A stretch of DNA of 64,000 nt from positions 18,091-82,090 of the forward strand of contig JAUSOF010000031.1 of the NCBI GenBank assembly GCA_030656145.1, written 5' to 3'. The translations under genes were made by a program, and so were the position numbers. Source of the stretch: Pseudomonas sp. GTDB taxonomy: Bacteria; Pseudomonadota; Gammaproteobacteria; Pseudomonadales; Pseudomonadaceae. Positions 45,622-53,361 of this stretch are shown here, piece by piece. Each line of letters begins with the position of its first letter. Positions within the stretch are counted from its first letter, which is position 1. The notes beneath the pieces were generated by a model. It worked only from the letters and a program-made list of their open reading frames with translations, was not told the DNA's origin and did no database searches.

Positions 45622-46883
45622 CAGTCATTCCCCGTCAGTGGAATACTCAGACACAGCGCCCAACCGGCACCAGGCCGGCTATGCAGGCGTAACACGCCGC
45701 CAAGGCAGCGCGCCCGTTCGCGAATCGAGCGCAGGCCGATGCCTGCGCGCTGCGGCATCTGCGCGCCGATGCCGTTGTCGCGCACCAGCAGACGCAAACG
45801 GCCGCCCTGATGCTGCAAGCGCACGCGCACTTCGCTGGCCTGGGCATGCCGCGCCACATTGGTCAGGGCTTCCTGGATCAAGCGATACAAATGGGCTTTG
45901 CTCGGCAATGGCAGTTGCGGCAGGCCCTCACTCACCAACAGCCGGCACCGCACACCCTGGCTGGTTTGCCAGTCCTGCGTCAGTTGCTGCAAGGCCTCGC
46001 CCAACTCGAGACGCTCCAGTACCAGCGGATAGAGATCTCGGATCAGCGCCCGAAAACCATCCTGCAACTGCTGGCAGTTGGCTTCCAGGCACTGCGCGGT
46101 ACTCCTTACCGCCTCAGGTTGATCGGCCACGGCACGCAGCAGGCAGGCCTGGGCGCGGATACCACTGAGGTATTGGCCAAGGTCATCATGCAGGGTCTGC
46201 CCCAGGCGGGTGCGCTCGCGCTCTTGCAGCGCCAGCAGAGCCTGGGTCAGTTCGGCGTTATCCAGTTGCACCTGCTGCAAGGTGGTGGCCATGGAGTTGA
46301 AATGCCCAGCCAAGCGCCGCGCCTCAGGCAGCGTGTGCGTTTGCAGGCGCGTATCCAGTTGCCCTTGGGTGACTTGCTGCAGACCACTGAACAACTCATC
46401 AAGCACTGCCAGCCCCTGGCCTACCGCCCAGCGAATGGTCAGCAAGCTCAAGATCAGCGCCAAGGTGCTGAGCACCAGGAGTTGCAGCAGGGAATCCCAG
46501 ACTTCGTCGATTTCATCCGTGGGGTCGACGGCAATCTGGACCTGACGGCCGTCAGCCATCTGCAGTATCGGCGGCGGCTGTTGAGCACTCAGCAAGTGTT
46601 GGCCCAGCCAGCGATCCAGCCAGCCTGGGCCGCTCTCGACTGCGACTTGGCCGACTTCCAGCCATTGCACACGAATATGGCGCAGGCTGCCGGTCAGGCT
46701 CGGCTGCATGCTTGCAGGGTCGCGCAATGCGGCCTCGTGCAGGTATTCAACCACCGTTTCGGCGGCCTGCATTTCACGCTGCACGTCATGACTGGCCTGG
46801 CGCAGAAGTAACGCCAAGCCAGCAGCAGTCACCAGGGCAAAGAACAGGCTGACTAACAGGTTGATGCGCCAAAGCGCCGACAT
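45621..46883 (-). CDS. Sensor histidine kinase (PedS2-like)
   Basis: A 420-residue membrane kinase. Two membrane segments (about 8-28 and 133-153) enclose a periplasmic domain. A HAMP follows at about 155-205, the HisKA_3 phosphoacceptor is in RTRLGQTLHDDLGQYLSG, and the HATPase is at 325-415 (EALTNVARHAQASEV, DNGIGAQM). Just before the second membrane segment the periplasmic part has the acidic run DPTDEIDEVWDS, which could take part in sensing a multivalent metal (inference). It is coupled to the response regulator downstream. P. putida PedS2 has the same genomic place. Confidence 0.82.
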   Translation of the reverse strand: MSALWRINLLVSLFFALVTAAGLALLLRQASHDVQREMQAAETVVEYLHEAALRDPASMQPSLTGSLRHIRVQWLEVGQVAVESGPGWLDRWLGQHLLSAQQPPPILQMADGRQVQIAVDPTDEIDEVWDSLLQLLVLSTLALILSLLTIRWAVGQGLAVLDELFSGLQQVTQGQLDTRLQTHTLPEARRLAGHFNSMATTLQQVQLDNAELTQALLALQERERTRLGQTLHDDLGQYLSGIRAQACLLRAVADQPEAVRSTAQCLEANCQQLQDGFRALIRDLYPLVLERLELGEALQQLTQDWQTSQGVRCRLLVSEGLPQLPLPSKAHLYRLIQEALTNVARHAQASEVRVRLQHQGGRLRLLVRDNGIGAQMPQRAGIGLRSIRERARCLGGVLRLHSRPGAGWALCLSIPLTGND

Positions 46884-46886
46884 GCC

Positions 46887-47324
46887 TTACTTGACCACGA
46901 AGTGGCCGAGCATGCCCTTGCCTTCCAGGCCCTTGGCGAAGAAGGGGAATTTGCCGGGTTTGATCGGCACGAAGAAGATCTCTGCCTCGCCGGCATCCTC
47001 GAACTCAAGCTCGGTGAGGGTGATCGCCTTGATTTCCACGCCGCCGGCTTCGATCTTGCGCAGGAAGATCGAGGTGGAGAATTCCGGCGCCTGGAACGCG
47101 TATTCCTTCTGCCCGCTGGCGATGATTTTCAACTGGTAAGCCTTGCCGGTTTCCAGCTGGTATTCCTTCTGCGACATGCTGTAGTCGCTCTCTTCGCTGC
47201 CCAGGCGTAAATCCGGCAGTGCGGTGCCCCGCCGAGTCAGGTCACCCGCCGCATGCAAATTGTCGAAGCCAATCAGGCTGCCGATCAGCAGCAGGGGAAG
47301 AAACATCGCTTTGAGAGCACGCAT
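46887..47324 (-). CDS. Cupredoxin-like secreted protein lacking copper ligands
   Basis: A 145-residue exported protein (signal ending near LHA) with a cupredoxin-like C-terminal fold: EAEIFFVPIKPGKFPFFAKG, then GMLGHFVVK. In cupredoxins the last strand carries Cys, His and Met ligands; here no Cys exists in the whole protein and the His position is lost, with only the Met retained. It may be a structural or metal-binding derivative rather than an electron carrier. It is 3 bp upstream of the PedS2-like gene and so part of that operon. ATG at 47324 is taken. Confidence 0.75.
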   Translation of the reverse strand: MRALKAMFLPLLLIGSLIGFDNLHAAGDLTRRGTALPDLRLGSEESDYSMSQKEYQLETGKAYQLKIIASGQKEYAFQAPEFSTSIFLRKIEAGGVEIKAITLTELEFEDAGEAEIFFVPIKPGKFPFFAKGLEGKGMLGHFVVK

Positions 47325-47389
47325 GGGGATCACCGATTGTTGTTATGGGTTGATGCCGCCATGCTAAAACCCCTCGCCCTGCGCCGGTT

Positions 47390-47403
47390 TACTACCTTGG
47401 TAC
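47390..47403. promoter_or_regulatory. TACTACCTTGGTAC motif in divergent promoter
   Basis: TACTACCTTGGTAC, near-palindromic, 79-92 bp upstream of the binding-protein gene at 47482 and 66-79 bp upstream of the divergent cupredoxin-like gene. It is the most symmetrical member of the ped/exa motif family. Confidence 0.6.
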
Positions 47404-47481
47404 AGGCCGCCTGGTACTTTGTGCATATTTCCCCACCCGCCCACTGTTCCTATGCTGGCAACACCTACACAGGAGTTGTCC

Positions 47482-48669
47482 ATGCGCCAGATCAGTCGTC
47501 ACCTCTTGCTCTGTGCCGTCCTTGGTTATGCGGGCCTGGGCCAGGCCAACAACCCCGCGTCTGAACTGCAGGTGCGCATCGGCTACCTGGCCTACACCCC
47601 GAAAACCGGGCCATTGTTGTCCAATGTGATTGGCGAACCTGCGGACGCCGGCCTGCGCGGCGCCGAACTGGGGATTGCCGACAGCAACAGCACCGGGCGT
47701 TTTCTCAAGCACGCCTACAGCCTCGCTGTCGCCGAACATGCCGACAGCGACAGCCTGCTCCAAGCCGCCAGCGCGCTGCATGGCCAAGGCGTGCGCCTGT
47801 TCGTGGTCAACGCCCCCGCCGCAACCCTGCGTCAGCTCAGCCAATCACTCGACGACAGCCTGCTGATCAATGCCGGCAGCGGCGACGACAACCTGCGCCA
47901 GCGCGAATGCCTGGCCAACGTGCTGCACACCCTGCCCAGCCGGGCGATGCTGGCCGATGCCCTGGCGCAGTTCCTGACCGTGCGCAAATGGTCGCGCTGG
48001 CTGCTGATCACCGGGCCGACCGAAGACGATCAGGCCTATGCCGCGGCCTTGCGCCGGGCAGCCAAGCGCTTCGGCCACAGCATAGTCGCGGAGAAGGCCT
48101 GGAGTTTTGACAACGACCAGCGCCGCAGCGCCCAGGCCGAGATGCCGCTATTCACCCAGACCAAGGAGTACGACGTGGTGCTGGTGGCGGACGAGCGCGG
48201 CGACTTCGGCGAGTACCTGCCCTACCAGACCTGGTACCCACGTCCGGTGGCCGGCACCCAGGGTTTGACCCCGACCGGCTGGCACAAGACTGTCGAGACT
48301 TATGGCGCCGCGCAGTTGCAGAAGCGCTTCGAAGCCCACGCCCAGCGCTGGATGAACGACCGCGACTTCGCCGCCTGGATCGCGGTGCGCAGTATCGCCA
48401 GCGCGGTGAGCAAACTGCGCCAGAGCGACGCCGACGCAATCCGCACCCTGGCCCTTAGCGATCAACTGCCGCTGGACGGCTTCAAGGGTCGCAAGCTGAG
48501 TTTCCGCAGCTGGAACGGTCAACTGCGCCAACCAATCCCTCTGGTACATCCCCGCGCCCTGGTCAGCAACTCGCCGCAGGACGGTTTTCTGCATCCCAGC
48601 AGCGAGCTGGACAGCCTTGGCTTCGATCAACCGGAAGTCAGCTGTGATCTGGCTGGTAGTCGTACTTGA
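47482..48669 (+). CDS. PQQ-dependent alcohol system ABC substrate-binding protein
   Basis: A 395-residue exported protein (signal ending near GQA, residue 21) of the branched-chain amino acid-type binding fold. It belongs to the ABC transporter binding proteins associated with PQQ-dependent alcohol dehydrogenase clusters (VRIGYLAYTPKTGPLLSN and DVVLVADERGDFGEYLPY). ATG at 47482 has AGGAG upstream. It opens the plus-strand transcript of propeller, ATPase and permease. Substrate unknown, possibly PQQ, an alcohol or a metal complex. Confidence 0.85.
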   Translation: MRQISRHLLLCAVLGYAGLGQANNPASELQVRIGYLAYTPKTGPLLSNVIGEPADAGLRGAELGIADSNSTGRFLKHAYSLAVAEHADSDSLLQAASALHGQGVRLFVVNAPAATLRQLSQSLDDSLLINAGSGDDNLRQRECLANVLHTLPSRAMLADALAQFLTVRKWSRWLLITGPTEDDQAYAAALRRAAKRFGHSIVAEKAWSFDNDQRRSAQAEMPLFTQTKEYDVVLVADERGDFGEYLPYQTWYPRPVAGTQGLTPTGWHKTVETYGAAQLQKRFEAHAQRWMNDRDFAAWIAVRSIASAVSKLRQSDADAIRTLALSDQLPLDGFKGRKLSFRSWNGQLRQPIPLVHPRALVSNSPQDGFLHPSSELDSLGFDQPEVSCDLAGSRT

Positions 48670-48670
48670 T

Positions 48671-48735
48671 GGTGCGCACGGCGCACCCTACGGAGCCCGT
48701 GGCATAGCAACCCGAAGGGTGCGCCGCGCGCACCC
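48671..48735. repeat. REP-B pair
   Basis: GGTGCGCACGGCGCACCCTA and AGGGTGCGCCGCGCGCACCC in inverted orientation between the binding-protein and propeller genes, the same family as at 57 kb. Confidence 0.7.
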
Positions 48736-48767
48736 ATCCTCGCCCAAGAACAAAAAGGAGACACCAC

Positions 48768-49739
48768 ATGCGCAAGACCCTGCTCGCCACCCTGATCGGC
48801 GCAACGCTGCTGATCAGCACCGGGACCACAGTCGCCGCCACCGCCTACGTCTCCAACGAAAAGGACGACAGCATCAGCGTGATCGACCTCAAGACCATGG
48901 AGGTGACGGCCACCCTGGATGTCGGTCAGCGTCCTCGTGGCCTGCTGCTGTCCAGCGACAACAAGCTGCTGTACATCTGCGCCAGCGACTCGGATCGGGT
49001 CCAGGTGATGGACCTGGCCACGCGCACCATCATCAAGGAACTGCCCTCCGGCGCCGACCCCGAGCAGTTCGCTCTGCACCCCAATGACCGCTGGCTGTAT
49101 ATCTCCAACGAAGACGATGCGCTGGTCACCGTGGTCGATGTGCACAGTGATGAAGTGCTGGCGCAGATCGATGTCGGCGTAGAGCCCGAAGGCATGGCCG
49201 TCAGCCCGGACGGCAAGTGGGCGGTCAACACCAGCGAAACCACCAACATGCTGCACTGGATCGACACCAGCACCCAGACCCTGATTGACAACACCCTGGT
49301 CGACCAGCGCCCGCGCCATGTCGAGTTCGATGCTGACGGCAAGCGCCTGTGGGCCTCGGCGGAAATCGGCGGTACGGTCAGCGTGATCGACGTCGCCAGC
49401 CGGCAGATCGAGAAGGTTCTGACCTTCCAGATCAAGGGCGTACACCCGGACAAAGTGCAACCGGTTGGGGTCAAGCTCAGCGCCGACGGCAAGCTGGCCT
49501 TCGTCGCCCTCGGCCCGTCGAACCATGTGGCGGTGGTCGACGCCAAGACCTTTGAAGTACTCGATTATCTGCTGGTCGGCCGGCGCGTCTGGCACATGGC
49601 ATTCACCCCGGACCAGAGCCAACTGCTGACCACCAACGGCGTCAGTGGCGACGTCTCGGTGATCGATGTGAAGTCGCTCAAGGTGACCAAGTCGATCAAG
49701 GTCGGCCGATACCCCTGGGGCGTGGTCGTCACGCCATGA
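48768..49739 (+). CDS. PQQ-dependent catabolism-associated beta-propeller protein
   Basis: A 323-residue secreted protein (signal ending near VAA) with YVTN-type repeats: YVSNEKDDSISVIDLKTMEV and repeats of the same form through the C-terminus. The family is linked to PQQ-dependent alcohol dehydrogenase clusters. A strong ribosome site (AAGGAG) precedes the ATG. It overlaps the ATPase gene by 4 bp (ATGA), so the two are coupled. Role unknown, perhaps a periplasmic partner of the ABC exporter. Confidence 0.88.
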   Translation: MRKTLLATLIGATLLISTGTTVAATAYVSNEKDDSISVIDLKTMEVTATLDVGQRPRGLLLSSDNKLLYICASDSDRVQVMDLATRTIIKELPSGADPEQFALHPNDRWLYISNEDDALVTVVDVHSDEVLAQIDVGVEPEGMAVSPDGKWAVNTSETTNMLHWIDTSTQTLIDNTLVDQRPRHVEFDADGKRLWASAEIGGTVSVIDVASRQIEKVLTFQIKGVHPDKVQPVGVKLSADGKLAFVALGPSNHVAVVDAKTFEVLDYLLVGRRVWHMAFTPDQSQLLTTNGVSGDVSVIDVKSLKVTKSIKVGRYPWGVVVTP

Positions 49740-50464
49740 ATGCCCTCGAGGTCAGCGCCGTCGCTTTCGCCTACGGCGCGCGCCAGGCCTTGCAAGGCGT
49801 CGGTTTCAGCGTCGCGCCCGGCAGCTTCGCCGCGCTGCTGGGGCCGAACGGTGCCGGCAAATCGACCCTGATCGCCCTGCTCACCCGCCTCTACGACCTG
49901 CAACAGGGCGACATCCAGGTGATGGGTTGCAGCCTGCGCCAGCAGCCACGCCAGGCATTGCGCCAACTCGGCGTGGTGTTCCAGCAGAGCACCCTGGACC
50001 TGGACTTGAGCGTGGAGCAGAACCTGCGCTACCACGCCGCCCTGCACGGCATGGCCAAGCCATTGGCACGCGCGCGGATCGACGAGGAACTGGCGCGCCA
50101 GCAGCTCGGCGAACGGCGCGCCGAGAAGGTTCGCGACCTCAACGGTGGCCACCGCCGCCGCGTGGAAATCGCCCGCGCCCTGCTGCACCGGCCGCGCCTG
50201 CTGCTGCTCGACGAGGCCAGCGTCGGCCTCGACCCGGCCAGCCGCCTGGCGCTCAACCGGCATGTGCGCCAGCTCTGTCGTGACGACGGCCTGGCAGTGC
50301 TGTGGACCACCCACCTGCTCGATGAGGTACAGGCCAGCGACGAACTGTTGATTCTCAACCATGGTCGCCTGGTCGCCCAAGGCCTGGCCAGCCAGATCGG
50401 CGCCGACGATGCCAGCCTGGCCGCCACCTTCGAGCGCCTGACCGCCAGCGAGGCGGGAGCATGA
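49736..50464 (+). CDS. ABC transporter ATP-binding protein of PQQ alcohol system
   Basis: A 242-residue ATPase: Walker A in LLGPNGAGKSTL, ABC signature region LNGGHRRRVEIARAL, Walker B in LLLLDEASVGLDP and H-loop in TTHLLDEV. It is the PQQ-linked ABC ATPase of ped clusters (PedB-like). Coupled to the propeller upstream. The original junction with the permease was probably ATGA at 50461, but a REP-rich insert now separates them. Confidence 0.9.
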   Translation: MNALEVSAVAFAYGARQALQGVGFSVAPGSFAALLGPNGAGKSTLIALLTRLYDLQQGDIQVMGCSLRQQPRQALRQLGVVFQQSTLDLDLSVEQNLRYHAALHGMAKPLARARIDEELARQQLGERRAEKVRDLNGGHRRRVEIARALLHRPRLLLLDEASVGLDPASRLALNRHVRQLCRDDGLAVLWTTHLLDEVQASDELLILNHGRLVAQGLASQIGADDASLAATFERLTASEAGA

Positions 50465-50696
50465 ACGCTGCGCGGCTGAAGCCGCTGCCACGGCGTGAGG
50501 TGTTGGTAGCCGCGGTTGTAACCGCGACTCTTCCAATCGATCACAAAAGCTTCGCGGTCAAGACCGCTCCCACCGGTTTAGCGGTGGCCTCGCGATTTGC
50601 TGAAGAAGCCTTCGTCGCAAGTTACCTGATGACTTGTGGGAGGGGCCTTGGCCGCGATGCTCTTCGCTTGGCACACCCACCCATGGAGACTCGCCC
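50465..50696. repeat. REP-rich insert between ATPase and permease
   Basis: About 230 bp of REP-type sequence (CGGCTGAAGCCGC at 50474, TTCGCGGTCAAGACCGCTCC at 50551, TGGGAGGGGCCTTGGCCGCG at 50638). It is flanked by the same eight bases ATGAACGC: at 50461 and at the permease start, 50697. The ATG at 50461 overlaps the ATPase stop as a coupled start would. A frame of 79 codons from 50461 is a translation of REP sequence and is not called a gene. Confidence 0.75.
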
Positions 50697-51488
50697 ATGA
50701 ACGCCTACTGGTACTGCCTGCAAGGCATCGTGCAACGCGAATGGCTGCGCTTCGTGCTGCAGCGCTCGCGTTTCTTCAGCGCCCTGGTGCGGCCGCTGCT
50801 ATGGCTTCTGGTGTTCGCCGCCGGTTTTCGTGCGGCGCTGGGCATCGCCATCATTGCGCCCTACGACACCTACATCACCTACGAGACCTACATAGTCCCC
50901 GGGTTGGCTTGCATGATCCTGCTGTTCAACGGCATGCAGGGCTCACTGTCGATGGTCTATGACCGCGAGATGGGCAGCATGCGCGTGCTGCTGACCAGCC
51001 CACTGCCGCGCGCCTTCCTGCTCGCCAGCAAGCTACTGGCAATCGCCCTGATCTCGCTGCTGCAGGTCTATGCCTTTCTCGCCATTGCCTGGTTCTACGG
51101 GGTACAGCCACCGTTATGGGGGCTGCTCAGCGCCCTGCCCGCGTTGTTGCTGGTGGCGCTGATGCTCAGCGCCCTGGGTCTGCTACTGAGCAACGGCATC
51201 CGCCAGCTGGAGAACTTCGCCGGGGTGATGAATTTCGTGATCTTCCCGCTGTTCTTCCTCTCGTCTGCGCTGTACCCGCTGTGGAAGATGCGCGAGGCCA
51301 ACGAGTGGCTGTACTGGCTGTGCGCACTTAACCCATTCACCCATGCGGTCGAGCTGGTGCGCTTCGCCCTCTACCAGCGTCTGAGCCTCAGCGCCCTGTT
51401 GATCTGCCTGGGCCTGACCGCGCTGTTCGCCGTGCTCGCCGTGGTCACCTTCAACCCGCAACACGCCGCCCTGCGCCGGGCCAGCTAG
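50697..51488 (+). CDS. ABC-2 type permease of PQQ alcohol system
   Basis: A 263-residue ABC-2 permease with six hydrophobic segments and the opening YWYCLQGIVQREWLRFVLQR. It pairs with the ATPase upstream (PedC-like). ATG at 50697 has GGAG 8 bp upstream, inside the REP insert. Direction (import or export) and substrate are unknown; ABC-2 permeases are usually exporters. Confidence 0.88.
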   Translation: MNAYWYCLQGIVQREWLRFVLQRSRFFSALVRPLLWLLVFAAGFRAALGIAIIAPYDTYITYETYIVPGLACMILLFNGMQGSLSMVYDREMGSMRVLLTSPLPRAFLLASKLLAIALISLLQVYAFLAIAWFYGVQPPLWGLLSALPALLLVALMLSALGLLLSNGIRQLENFAGVMNFVIFPLFFLSSALYPLWKMREANEWLYWLCALNPFTHAVELVRFALYQRLSLSALLICLGLTALFAVLAVVTFNPQHAALRRAS

Positions 51489-51863
51489 GTCCACGCGCGG
51501 CTAAAGCGGAACGCCGCGAATTCTTCGCTGCACAGCAAAGCTTCGCGGCTCCCCCTCTTGCCTGACGGGTTACTCCCCGGAGAAGCGGCTGTAGCTTCGA
51601 ACGCTCCAATCACCCTTAAAATCTTCGCGGTCAAGACCGCTCCCACAGATTTAGCGGTGATCTGGTGACATGTGGGAGGGGCCTTGGCCGCGATGCTCTT
51701 TGCCGATCGCTGCCGTCGAACCACCCGCGTGCATGCAGCCCCAGACGCTCCGCGTCAGCCGTTCGCGGCTGAGCGTCGCCCGGCCAATCCACTCAAACAG
51801 TCTGGACGAACACCGCCAGCAACCGCTTGCGCCTCGATAAATCAGCCATTTGCGATCATCCAC
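51489..51863. repeat. REP region downstream of permease
   Basis: No gene seen. It contains REP elements related to those at 50551-50660 (TTCGCGGTCAAGACCGCTCC at 51627 and TGGGAGGGGCCTTGGCCGCG at 51671), so similar BIMEs flank the permease gene on both sides. Confidence 0.65.
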
Positions 51864-51878
51864 CTACTACTTTGGTAC
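51864..51878 (+). promoter_or_regulatory. CTACTACTTTGGTAC motif upstream of CXXCW gene
   Basis: The sequence CTACTACTTTGGTAC, 84-98 bp upstream of the ATG at 51962. It matches TACTACCTTGGTAC at 47390 in all but one or two positions, giving a fifth member of the motif family at a similar distance from a start. Confidence 0.55.
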
Positions 51879-51961
51879 TGCTTTTACTCTCCAATGTAGA
51901 ATTTCCAAAGCAGGAGTATTGCCCTGTAATACGCACACAAAAAGAAGTGAGACTTAAGGCG

Positions 51962-52360
51962 ATGACGTTCTGCCTGCCCCTACCAACCGGTCTTTCATTG
52001 ACCGCAAGCTTACCGCTGGCTAAGCCGCCAAGGGCCAAGCCAAGCCTGTTTTACACAGGCTGCAGCCGCGCGCCCAGCGTCGACACTCCGGCCACGCAAC
52101 GCCTACCCGACAAACAACCGCAGGCCCGCCTGCTTGAGGTCTGTCAGCTCCCTGGCCTGCATGGCCCACTCATCGCGGGTGCCAGGTTCGGCCGCGCATG
52201 GTCAGCCAAAACCGACCACTGCAAGAGTCACAACACTCTTTTCCGCCACCGGCAGATCAGCCATGGCGACAAAGCCTCGCCGCTGGTGTTCTACTGCCGC
52301 CCCGACTGCTGGCGGGGCTGGAGTGCGCTCAAACGCGCCCAACCGCCCGTCTTGCTATAA
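51962..52360 (+). pseudogene. Decayed PQQ-associated CXXCW rhodanese-like protein
   Basis: A frame of about 132 residues with VDTPATQRLPDKQPQARLLE in the middle and PLVFYCRPDCWRGWSALKRA near the end, recognisable as the PQQ-dependent catabolism-associated CXXCW protein (rhodanese-like; CX3CW motif). Normally the protein continues for some 30 residues with a GYRNVHWYPDG-like segment. Here the frame stops after PPVLL, and the matching segment LAINVHPFPYG is found in another frame at about 52347-52382. A small indel near 52340 and further losses explain this. An exported precursor is likely. Confidence 0.55.
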
Positions 52361-52422
52361 ACGTGCATCCATTTCCCTACGGCTAAAGCCACACCATAAT
52401 CACAACAATGAGGTGAAAGGCC

Positions 52423-53088
52423 ATGTACAAAATTCTGATTGCCGACGACCATCCGCTGTTTCGCGAAGCCATCCACAACGTGATCAGCGACGGCTTCCCC
52501 GGTAGCGAAATCATGGAAACCGCTGACCTCGACAGCGCCTTGGCCATGACCCTGGAAAATGACGACCTCGACCTGATCCTGCTCGACCTGAATATGCCAG
52601 GCATGCACGGGCTAAACGGTTTGATTACCCTGCGCAACGAGGCACCGACCATCCCGGTGGTGATCGTTTCCGCCGAGCAGGACAAGCAAATCGTGCTCCA
52701 GGCCATTACCTATGGCGCTGTCGGTTTCATCACCAAATCCTCGCCGCGGGCACAGATGACCGATGCCATCCAGCAGATCCTCAACGGCAACGTCTATCTG
52801 CCGCCAGACATCATTCGCTCGCAAAAAACCAGCGCGTATCGCAGCCACTCCGACCACCATGGCTTCCCCCAGGAACTGCTGCAAGCCCTGACCCGCAAGC
52901 AACTACTGGTGCTGGAGCGCATGACCAAAGGCGAGTCAAACAAGCAGATTGCCTACAGCCTGGACATCGCCGAAACCACGGTCAAAGCCCATGTCTCCGC
53001 CATCCTGCGCAAGCTCAACGTGCACAATCGGGTGCAGGCGATCCTGTCGGCGGGCGACATCGACTTCGCCGCCTATCTGCGGCGCTGA
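52423..53088 (+). CDS. agmR: LuxR-type response regulator AgmR (PedR1/ExaE-like)
   Basis: A 221-residue NarL-type regulator: receiver [20 protein letters not shown], Asp in [16 protein letters not shown] (about residue 54), and LuxR HTH in [22 protein letters not shown]. Nearly the same sequence is known to me as P. putida AgmR/PedR1, an activator of alcohol oxidation. Ribosome site AGGTGAAAGG precedes the ATG. The PedS1-type kinase is not in the window, so its partner lies elsewhere. It is a second candidate for the CTACTACC motif. Confidence 0.88.
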   Translation: MYKILIADDHPLFREAIHNVISDGFPGSEIMETADLDSALAMTLENDDLDLILLDLNMPGMHGLNGLITLRNEAPTIPVVIVSAEQDKQIVLQAITYGAVGFITKSSPRAQMTDAIQQILNGNVYLPPDIIRSQKTSAYRSHSDHHGFPQELLQALTRKQLLVLERMTKGESNKQIAYSLDIAETTVKAHVSAILRKLNVHNRVQAILSAGDIDFAAYLRR

Positions 53089-53361
53089 GTCTGCGCCAGA
53101 AGCGGTTAGCCAGCATCGCACTACCCCCGATGACGAGGTGCACCGGAGTGGGGCGCTGACGCCAGGCTTTCAGTCCGCGCTGCTATATCCGGGGTCGCCT
53201 GAGCACAATCAATCGAAACCGGCCTGTACATCCAGATAACTCAAAGACCGCTTATCTATAAAAATAAATCATTTAAAACAACAGGTTAACCAACTATCAC
53301 ACCACCCACTGGCGCGATTCATGCTTGCTATCGCAGGCATAGTCCCCTAGGGTAGTTCGCT

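Noticed and set aside
50461..50700. A 79-codon gene starting ATGAACGC
   Set aside because: It reads entirely through REP sequence. It starts at the presumed former start codon of the permease and is better explained as a relic of the insertion.
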